A program made the translations under genes and the position numbers. This document shows positions 56,328 through 64,000 of a stretch of DNA of 64,000 nt, in pieces (within the stretch, counting starts at the first letter, position 1; every line of letters begins with the position of its first letter). The notes beneath the pieces were generated by a model. It had not been told where the DNA came from and did no database searches. It was given only the letters and a program-made list of their open reading frames with translations. The DNA is from Zizania palustris (lineage: Eukaryota; Streptophyta; Magnoliopsida; Poales; Poaceae). The stretch is taken from assembly GCA_019279435.1 (NCBI GenBank), contig JAAALK010000086.1:15421913-15485912 (forward strand), given 5' to 3'.

Positions 56328-56863
56328 TGGTTGCATGAGCAAGGTGTGTGTGTCACGTCTAGTGCTGCGATCGAGTTGTCGATCGTGTGTCTGGTCGAGT
56401 TTGGGTCTTGCATCACGTCATAGGACATGTTTGGGTTGAACCTGGCACGCAGGAGAGCTGCAGCAAGGTGTGTCCGAGTCTAAGTGCAGTCTGTGCATGT
56501 TTGTTGCCATGGAGTGGCGGTTGATTGAGTCGCGGGGTACCAGGATAGCGGGAATGATGCTGGTTTGTGTTGAGGAGGCCGTGGCATATGGAGGAGTGCT
56601 TAGTGGCGTGTTAGGCCGGGTCCAGCGGATCATGGCGTGAAGACCGGGCGTAGATGGCTTTGTTGCGTGGTGCTTCACGTCTACATATACCAGTGTAGTG
56701 TCATGTGTAAAGGTGCCTCATCCAATGAAATAAAGCTAGGATTCAAGTGTTTGTCGCTGTGGCATTCGTCGCCGGCATAAATTCTATTGTTGCTACTGTA
56801 CATCTTCTTTCTCGAGCTGGTGCGAGTTTGATTGATCTTGTGTGTTCCTAGGCGGAGCTAGCA
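56328..56863 (+). repeat. TR-GAG-like LTR 3 (U2)
   Basis: 5'-truncated LTR ending GGAGCTAGCA, followed by the GTCGTC spacer. Confidence 0.8.
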
Positions 56864-57269
56864 GTCGTCGCATCATGCCGACCATTCACCCCGACACCGT
56901 CTGTTCACTCGTCCCCTTCACCACGACGCCCGCCTTTTGACTCATCCCCTTCTTCTTTGTCACATGATTTAGGAAGAGCATGCCAATGCGCACAATATGG
57001 TGAGCAGTGTTGATAACGTGTTTTAATTTAAGAGATTGAAGAACAATAAACACAAAAGAATAAAACTGATTTTATTGATTGCTGAAAATTACATATTTAT
57101 AGAACTGAATCGACGTTATTTTTGCCGCCGCTCGTCGCGTTGGTTCCTGAAGTGAGGCGTCGGACGCGAGGAGACGTCTGCTGCTGGCGTGAGGAGCGCC
57201 CAGCACCCCAGCCAAATAACCTTCAATTCCATTTTCCTTTTAAAATAGTCCTAAATCCTCCAAAATTAT

Positions 57270-57462
57270 TTTTTGGGCTAAATGTTTTTGTGCGCCGAAT
57301 GCTTTTGTGGGCCCATTTTCTTTGTTGCCCGATTATTTGTGTGTTGAATGTTTTCTCGACCAAGTTATTTATGGGCTAAATGTTTTGTCGGCCTGAATTT
57401 TTTCATCGGCCGAATTTTGTGTGGGCCAAATATTTTTCTGTGCTAAAATTATTCTAGGCTGA
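57270..57462. repeat. Truncated head of 21-bp minisatellite (U2)
   Basis: About 190 bp of GGGCC/T-run repeat, cut where AGGCTGAATTT joins LTR sequence TTTGATTGATCTTG. This is the inner junction of the 1,764-bp duplication. Confidence 0.85.
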
Positions 57463-57500
57463 ATTTGATTGATCTTGTGTGTTCCTGGGCGGAGCTAGCA
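57463..57500 (+). repeat. LTR 2 tail fragment at duplication junction (U2)
   Basis: The last 38 bp of the LTR, ending GGAGCTAGCA, with a perfect primer site at 57503-57514. It equals 55699-55736. Confidence 0.85.
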
Positions 57501-57523
57501 AGTGGTATCAGAGCCGGTTGAAG

Positions 57524-58091
57524 ATATCATCGCCGAAGACTCCGACCAACGGTGACAATAGTGGCTCGCCATAAACCGTTGTGGCAGAGTGGTTCGCCGG
57601 TGGCACCATCGAACTCTCATTGTTGACGAAGAGAAATTACACCGAGCGGAGCCTCGTCATGCAAGTAAGCCTGGAGGTGTTGGGGCTGTGGAGCATGGTG
57701 GAGACCGGCAAGGGTGAGCGCCATGAGGATCGGCTGGCGTTGGCTGCCATCTCGTGCACAGTGCCATCAGATATGAAGGTCGGGCTCGCTGTGAAGAAGA
57801 CGGCGAAAGAGGCGTGGGAGGCGGTGAAGTCGATGTGGGTTGGCGACGATCACGTGAAGGCAGCGAACGTTGAGCGTCTCTTGAAGGAATTCGAGAACAT
57901 CACATTCCGCGACGGTGAGTCGGTCGACCAGTTCGTGATGTGCATCAATGGCCTCGTCGACAACCTGTGCAAACTTGGCGAGAAGATGTAGGACAGCCGC
58001 GTGGTGCGGAAGATTCTTCGTGTGCTCCCGAGGAAGATGAGACATGTTGCCATCTCAATTCAGATGCTACTTGACCTCAACACCATGACCA
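57524..58091 (+). pseudogene. gag pseudogene 2, duplicated copy (U2)
   Basis: Offset 1,764 bp from 55760. The start codon is mutated to ATA. The early TAA and the TAG after LGEKM are kept, but the private TAG of the first copy is absent. Several substitutions (for example AEWFAGG, EVLGLW) separate the two copies. Confidence 0.8.
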
Positions 58092-58627
58092 TGGTTGCAT
58101 GAGCAAGGTGTGTGTGTCACGTCTAGTGCTGCGATCGAGTTGTCGATCGTGTGTCTGGTCGAGTTTGGGTCTTGCATCACGTCATAGGACATGTTTGGGT
58201 TGAACCTGGCACGCAAGAGAGCTGCAGCAAGGTGTGTCCGAGTCTAAGTGCAGTCTGTGCATGTTTGTTGCCATGGAGTGGCGGTTGATTGAGTCGCGGG
58301 GTACCAGGATAGCGGGAATGATGCTGGTTTGTGTTGAGGAGGCCGTGGCATATGGAGGAGTGCTTAGTGGCGTGTTAGGCCGGGTCCAGCGGATCATGGC
58401 GTGAAGACCGGGCGTAGATGGCTTTGTTGCGTGGTGCTTCACGTCTACATATACCAGTGTAGTGTCATGTGTAAAGGTGCCTCATCCAATGAAATAAAGC
58501 TAGGATTCAAGTGTTTGTCGCTGTGGCATTCGTCGCCGGCATAAATTCTATTGTTGCTACTGTACATCTTCTTTCTCGAGCTGGTGCGAGTTTGATTGAT
58601 CTTGTGTGTTCCTAGGCGGAGCTAGCA
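58092..58627 (+). repeat. TR-GAG-like LTR 4 (U2, duplicated LTR 3)
   Basis: 5'-truncated LTR equal to 56328-56863 with minor changes, ending GGAGCTAGCA. Confidence 0.8.
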
Positions 58628-59029
58628 GTCGTCGCATCATGCCGACCATTCACCCCGACACCGTCTGTTCACTCGTCCCCTTCACCACGACGCCCGCCTT
58701 TTGACTCATCCCCTTCTTCTTTGTCACATGATTTAGGAAGAGCATGCCAATGCGCACAATATGGTGAGCAGTGTTGATAACGTGTTTTAATTTAAGAGAT
58801 TGAAGAACAATAAACACAAAAGAATAAAACTGATTTTATTGATTGCTGAAAATTACATATTTATAGAACTGAATCGACGTTATTTTTGCCGCCGCTCGTC
58901 GCGTTGGTTCCTGAAGCGAGGCGTCGGACGCGAGGAGACGTCTGCTGCTGGCGTGAGGAGCGCCCAGCACCCCAGCCAAATAACCTTCAATTCCATTTTC
59001 CTTTTAAAATAGTCCTAAATCCTCCAAAA

Positions 59030-60970
59030 TTATTTTTTGGGCTAAATGTTTTTGTGCGCCGAATGCTTTTGTGGGCCCATTTTCTTTGTTGCCCGATTAT
59101 TTGTGTGTTGAATGTTTTCTCGACCAAGTTATTTATGGGTTAAATGTTTTGTCGGCCTGATTTTTTTCGTCGGCCGAATTTTTTGTGGGCCAAATATTTT
59201 TCTGTGCTGAAATTATTATAGGCCGAATTTTTCTGTGGGCCGAATGTTTTATGGGCTGAAATTATTGTGAGCCGAAAGTTTTTATGCGCTGATTTTCCTG
59301 TGGACCAATTTTCTTTGTGCGCTGAATGTTTTACTGCCCAAATTTGTTTTGGGTTCTCGGCCGTTTTCTATATGCTGAATTCCTGGGCAAAAATTATCAT
59401 GGTCCTAATTTTTTTGAGCCAAATGTTTGTTGGTGCTGAATTTTTTGGGGTACCAATTTTTTCGTGGGTCAGGTTTTTCTTGGCTGAAAGTATTATGGGC
59501 TAAATCTTTTTCTTGGCTAAATTTTTGTTAGTAGTCCGAGTTTTTACGGCCCTATTTTTTTGATGGCTAAATGTTTTTCTAGGGCCGACCTTTTTTGTGG
59601 GCAAAATGTTTTCTGAGCTGAAAGTATTACGGGCCAAATGTTTCTCTAGGCTAAATTTTTGTTAATACTCTGAGTTTTTGCGGCCCTGTTTTTTTATGGC
59701 TAAATGTTTTTCTAGGGCTGACCTTTTTCGTGGGCCGAATGCTTATCAGGGCTTAAATTATTATGGGCCAAAATTTTCAAGGGTTTTTCGTTAGCCGAAC
59801 GTTAAGTGGGTTGAATTTTTGTAGCCCAACATTTTCTCGGCCGAATCCGTCATGGGCCGAATGATGGTGGGCCAAAATTTTCTCCGCCGATTTTTTCATG
59901 GAATGTTTGTTCGGCCAAAATAAAGATGGCATCGGGTCTATATCAATTGGGCCCAATTTTTTCGTGGGCCAAATTTTTTCGTGGGCCCAATTTTGTCGTG
60001 GGCCAAATTTTTTCGTGGGCCCAATTTTTTCGTGGGTCCAGTTTTAGTGGCCCGAATATTTGTTGGGCTCAATTTTTGTGGACAGTTATTTCCGGACAGG
60101 TGTTTCTAGGCTGCCTTTTTTGGGCTACATTTTTGTGGGCCTTATTATTTCGTGGGCAATTTTGTGGGCCTGTATGTTTTTCAAGTTCGATTTTTTTGTG
60201 GTCCGAGTTATTTTGGGCTGAATGTTTTGGGCTAAATGTTTTTATGCACTGAATTTTGGGGTGGGGGGGGACGATTTTTTTCGTGGGTTGAGTTTTTGTA
60301 GGTTGAAGTTTTTATGGGCTGTAGGCCGAAATTTTTATGGGCTGAATATTTTTCTCGGCTGAAATTATTATGGCTGAATTTTGTCGTCGCCGATTTTTTT
60401 GTGCTAGAATGTTTGTTGGGCTGAATTTTTATGGTCCGCTTTTTGTCCGCCAATTTTCTTATTGCTTTTTTTTATGGGCCAAATATTTTTATGGGCTTAA
60501 AGTATCATGGGCCAAATGTTTTGTCGGCGGAATTTTTGTTAGTAGTCTGAGTTTTCGTGGCCCTATTTTTTTGGTGGGTAAATGTTTTTGTTGGACCGAA
60601 TTTTTTTGTGGGCCTAATGCTTTTCAGGGCTTAAATATTTTGGGCCAGATTTTTTGGGCTCTTTGTTTGTCGAACGTTCTGTGGGCTGAATTTTTTGTGG
60701 CCCAAAATTTGCTTTGTCAAATTCGTCATGGGCCGAATGATGGTGGGCCAATCTTTTCTAGGCTGATTTTTCAAGGACCGAATGTTTGTTGGGCCAAATA
60801 CTTGATGGGCCGAATATTTCGTGGGTCACCTTTTTGGTGTGCTGATTTTTTATGGGCTAACTTCTTCATGTCCCCGACGTATTCATGGGTTGAATGTTTG
60901 TTGTGCTGAATATTTCGGGGATCAACTTTTTGGTGTGCCGATTTTTTGGGGTTCACAATTGTCATCCTGG
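59030..60970. repeat. Degenerate 21-bp GGGCC minisatellite (U2)
   Basis: Same tract as in U0 and U1 but with a single copy of the 494-bp block. It has a local expansion of GTGGGCCAAATTTTTTC units at 59948-60035. Confidence 0.85.
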
Positions 60971-61786
60971 CGATTCCTGTGCCGATTTGTTGCATGTCTA
61001 AAATCTTTGGCATTTCTCCTCTGAAAATTACATAGATGATTTTGAATTAAGTTGGCACATAGCTAAAAACAATTTTCATGTCATGCATCGCCACGGTCGA
61101 TCGACACAAACAGCGTCACCAGCTCCCACACCGGCATGTATGGCCAGAGTACTAACATCAACTCGCCAGCGTCCGTGGAGAACGTGACGGTGGTGGAAGG
61201 ATCACGCCTGTGGCCGCGCTGGAATTTAGTTCAGTCCTTCGCTTGTGACATGCACGCCATGATCGGTTTAAACGTATGTACTCTTTTATATGTACATTTC
61301 ACGAGGAGAAACTATTAGATTGACAAGGTGTAACAACATTCCAACCAAAAAGAAATTGGCAAGGTGTATGCATTCAATGTGCATATATAAACCAAACACG
61401 GTTGATGCAACACTTACTAAGCATCCAATGTTGGAGTAGCTTTGATTGCAAGCAAGAATAAAAAGGAGATGTAAATTTGATTAAGATGCTAACGGTGTGA
61501 GAATGAAGAGCGTGATGTAGAGGATGCTCGAGGGATATTTAAATAGCGGTTGGTGTATTGGCATTCATTGGAGTCTAAGGCATTTGACTCACGAGCAATT
61601 GGTATGTTGTCGTCCGTTGGAACTGACTTGTGTGATAGGGTAAGTGGCCCCCAAGCAGTTTGGTGAAAAGTTGTTAGTTGAGGTAGACCAACACAATTGA
61701 GTACATGTTAGTCCCTTGACGATTTCGGTGAAAAGGTATTAGTTGGAGCATACTAGCGTCTGTCATATTTAACAGATGTGATAGGA
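60971..61786. other. Unassigned right end of the array (U2)
   Basis: Collinear with 10051-10876. It includes the exon-like patch (about 61130-61230) and the minus-strand TATTTAAATA box (61537-61546). It ends at ATAGGA, where homology to the other units stops. Confidence 0.5.
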
Positions 61787-62304
61787 TGTGTATGCCCATC
61801 AAGATCTTTGGCAGGCGTATTTCGGTTTAAGGCGGCATGCGTCGATTTGTCTCTCACTAAGAGCCATCAGATCTGTGTTCAACGACCAGATGGATTCATT
61901 GAAGCATGTTGATCGGGTGAATTAATGTCGTAGATTTTCCCTCGAGACTTGGCTTGAGGCAATCGTTGTGCTTCAGGGCCAAACCATCGCGCAACCAACT
62001 ATAATTTCCTCCTTTTGCGTTATTCATCGCACGCTTACTGCTTTTGCTTGAACTTGAATCCTATTCATTTTCTTCCTTATGCCTGAGTCCTTTTTCGCTA
62101 GCGGCTTGCAACCCTAGCCGCGCATTGCAAGTGTGTGGTGTCTATTTGCAAGGTTCAGTGTTTGTTCAACTAAAAAAATCTTGCTTCTCCATGCACCATC
62201 CCGATGGCATCCACTGATTCGAGCACCTATGCGAACCGATTGAAGGAGTTTGGGAACTTCGACACTACCAAGCAACAGATTGAGCACCTGGAGAAGAACA
62301 TAGT
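61787..62304 (+). other. Unique flank with truncated plus-strand ORF start
   Basis: This sequence is outside the array. An ATG at 62204 opens MASTDSSTYANRLKEFGNFD, followed by TTKQQIEHLEKNI, a charged helix-like stretch. The Gypsy terminus at 62305 replaces whatever followed. I do not recognise the family; it could be the 5' end of a host gene or the start of another element. Confidence 0.35.
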
Positions 62305-62381
62305 TGTTGGCGTAAAAGATTACGTCGACAAGTTTGAGGAAACTAGGTTAAGGTGGAAAGCTTTGCTCAAAGGTTGTATTC
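62305..62381 (-). repeat. Gypsy 3' LTR remnant
   Basis: TGTTGGCGTAAAAGATTACG begins here and matches the LTR at 63829 to GTTGTATTC, then diverges into internal sequence. Confidence 0.75.
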
Positions 62382-62540
62382 GTCTGGAACTCTGCTCCAG
62401 ATAGTCGTTCCGGAGGGTGAGGATGGTACGGTAGGAGTCGGTGTCATGGCTCTAGTTCTCACCGTGATGCTGCAATGGAAGACCGCATTCCCGGCTAGGG
62501 TCTTCGTAGGTGGCTTCGCACTGATAGAGCGTCCTCTGCC

Positions 62541-63242
62541 TTAGGCGTGCTGGAACTTTGCGAGCTTGGGGGCTGGGGCGGCAATGCTGAGTACTTCCCC
62601 TCTATAATGCTTCCGCCCCAATCGTGAGTCGCGGTGATGAGGCTCTGTGGGGTCGGTGTGCGAAGGGTTGTGGCTTCTTGCTTCGTAGACTTTGGCCTCC
62701 GGAGTTCGGACGGGGGCGATCATCGCGTGTCTACGAAGCTGCCCCTCCTCAAACCTAGTGTACTCTTCGAAGTACGTCATCAATTGGGCCACCGAGGAGA
62801 TCGATTTCCGATGGAGCTTGTCGAAGAGGACGGGGTTGATGACGCCCTCACGGGACGCATCGATGACTGAGGAGGCCAACAACCCTTTGATCTAGGACTT
62901 GGTATAGGCGTAGCGCTGCGAATATTACCACAGTGTCTCGCCGGGTTGGTGCTTCACCTGCAAGAGGCTTCTGGTCGACATGAGGGCCACGAAGGTCCTT
63001 TGGAAGTTGTTGACAAATTTTTTCTTCAGTTGGTCCCGCGATCTGATAGACCCCGGTCTCAGCGACCAGAACCACCGGAGGCCAATGCCTTCAAAGGTGA
63101 GGGGGAGACATTTCGCCATCGTATCCCGGCCCCCTCCACAGGCTTCTATTGACAAAGCGTAGGACCAAGAGAACTCTCCGGGGTCAGACTCCTCGGAATA
63201 CTTCAGGAGTTTTGCTACACGGAACTTCGAGTCGAACTGCAC
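62541..63242 (-). pseudogene. gag: Gypsy gag pseudogene
   Basis: The core reads PLTFEGIGLRWFWSLRPGSI then DQLKKKFVNNFQ, the hallmark of the Retrotrans_gag domain. After a stop at about 62925 the C-terminal part (62882-62541, FDKLHRKSISSVAQLMTYFE) continues in another frame. A candidate start codon at 63755 is closed after 12 codons. No zinc knuckle was found before the deletion. Confidence 0.75.
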
Positions 63243-63807
63243 CCTCTACAGGTCAGGGTGCAGCGGAGATTCCTCGTCGAAGGATGTGTTCTGCTCCTGT
63301 CTCCGATCTCCCTAGTATTCGTCATTGCTTAGTGCGAAGGCCTCGGCCTCCGGCACCCTTGCGGGCTCTAGTAGTCGAATCGCGACCACCTACCGCCATT
63401 GCGCAAGATCAGCTCTGCGTCGAGCATTTTCAATGGCCAATGCATCGCCTTGGTTGTTGCTGCCTCCGGAGTTCATCTCCGGATCCTGTGAGCGGACGAA
63501 GTTGATCCGGAGGATAGTGGCTGGGTGGTCTCCCGATGGGCAGAGGCTAGCGAGCCCCTCCTAGGCGGTCGCTGGGTTGTCCGTCGATGGGCTCGACGAA
63601 TCGAAGAGGTCCCTGGACCTCGGCATTGCTTCCGGAGCTCGATCTGGGGCGGCCTCCGTCACCGCAATAGGAGGGTTGGCTTGAGAGGACTCCTGCCTCG
63701 AGGTTCGAGTAGACCTTCAAAGGGGAACCGTGCTGGCTCCCTTTTTGAAGGACATGCTTCTTCCTTTAGAATGTGAAGTGGAGAGGACGTTAGCTTGTTG
63801 AACTAAG

Positions 63808-63826
63808 ATCCCGATGGACGGCGCCA
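63808..63826 (-). promoter_or_regulatory. Gypsy primer-binding site
   Basis: The minus strand reads TTGGCGCCGTCCATCGGGAT two bases after the LTR end GCCAACA. The TGGCGCCGT core is a common plant Gypsy primer site; the exact tRNA is not assigned. Confidence 0.6.
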
Positions 63827-63828
63827 AC

Positions 63829-64000
63829 TGTTGGCGTAAAAGATTACGCTGACAGATTTCAAGAAACTAGGTTAAGGTGGAAAGCTTTGCTCAAAGGTTG
63901 TATTCTTGGATCTTGAGTTCTATATCTTGTACGACACATGAGAGAGGGTATTTATAGTGGAGCCCTACACTGGACCAATACCCTCTGAGCCCCCCGGTCT
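63829..64000 (-). repeat. Gypsy 5' LTR (partial, runs off window)
   Basis: Only 172 bp of the LTR end are visible. A GTATTTATAGTGG (63949-63961) suggests a TATA-type box on the minus strand (CTATAAATAC). Confidence 0.65.

Larger units (their letters stand above)
25419..61786. repeat. Tandem array unit U2 (interrupted by two Copia insertions)
   Basis: Removing Copia-1 and Copia-2 leaves about 15.8 kb collinear with U1. The excess over U1 is explained by a private 1,764-bp duplication (57463-59226) minus a 494-bp minisatellite segment that U0 and U1 have twice and U2 once. The unit ends at about 61786, beyond which there is no array homology. Confidence 0.85.
62305..64000 (-). mobile_element. 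Gypsy-type LTR retrotransposon fragment
   Basis: On the minus strand the element enters from beyond 64000 with its 5' LTR (edge at 63829), a primer site and a decayed gag. It ends at 62305 with 77 bp of LTR end sequence matching 63829-63905. Everything from late gag through pol and most of the 3' LTR is missing, so an internal deletion joined gag to the last bases of the 3' LTR. Confidence 0.75.

Noticed and set aside
60370..60909. 179-codon plus-strand frame and several minus-strand Lys/His-rich frames in the minisatellite
   Set aside because: They follow from a repeat period divisible by three. Frames are open on both strands, vary between copies and lack any domain or expression signal.
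1..64000. A novel multi-gene functional system
   Set aside because: Every recognisable coding region belongs to a transposon or a captured fragment. The repeated gene order reflects tandem duplication, not an operon or a biosynthetic cluster.

Overview
The window is transposon-packed intergenic DNA of a flowering plant, most likely a grass. It has no intact host gene and no prokaryotic gene layout. The grass assignment is an inference from a CACTA element with GTAGTGGCGG-type subterminal repeats, two Sirevirus-type Copia elements and a captured intron-containing SEUSS fragment; no species can be named from the sequence alone.

The main structure is a tandem array of a 14.5-kb unit. The right part of one unit lies at 1-10876 (U0), a full unit at 10877-25418 (U1) and a second full unit at 25419-61786 (U2). 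Left to right, a full unit holds: a 130-bp direct repeat pair; a broken two-exon piece of a SEUSS (LDB1/SEU) co-regulator gene; a 5.2-kb CACTA element with a decayed minus-strand TNP2-type transposase (Transpos_assoc, Transposase_21, DUF4218 and DUF4216 order); a DUF4219/UBN2 gag remnant cut by the CACTA end; an LTR-gag-LTR-gag-LTR composite with Copia-type primer sites and no pol (TR-GAG-like); and 2-2.4 kb of degenerate 21-bp minisatellite built on GGGCC plus a T-run.

U2 is longer because two full-length minus-strand Sirevirus-type Copia elements inserted into it after the array formed. Copia-1 (27026-36727, TSD ACGGC) lies inside the CACTA copy. Copia-2 (42415-53249, TSD GGTAA) lies between the CACTA and the TR-GAG block. 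Their LTR pairs are almost identical, so both insertions are recent, Copia-2 the more so. Copia-1 has intact gag and pol in different frames with a short overlap. Copia-2 has gag and pol in one frame separated by a single TAG, and its pol is broken by a small frameshifting lesion just after the YVDD motif. U2 also has a private 1,764-bp tandem duplication in the TR-GAG block.

At 61787 the array ends in unrelated sequence carrying a short plus-strand ORF start, which is cut at 62305 by a minus-strand Gypsy fragment with a decayed gag, a primer-binding site and the edge of an LTR running off the window. The order of events read from nesting is: gag remnant and TR-GAG block; CACTA insertion; tandem amplification of the whole block; copy-private changes; then Copia-1 and Copia-2.
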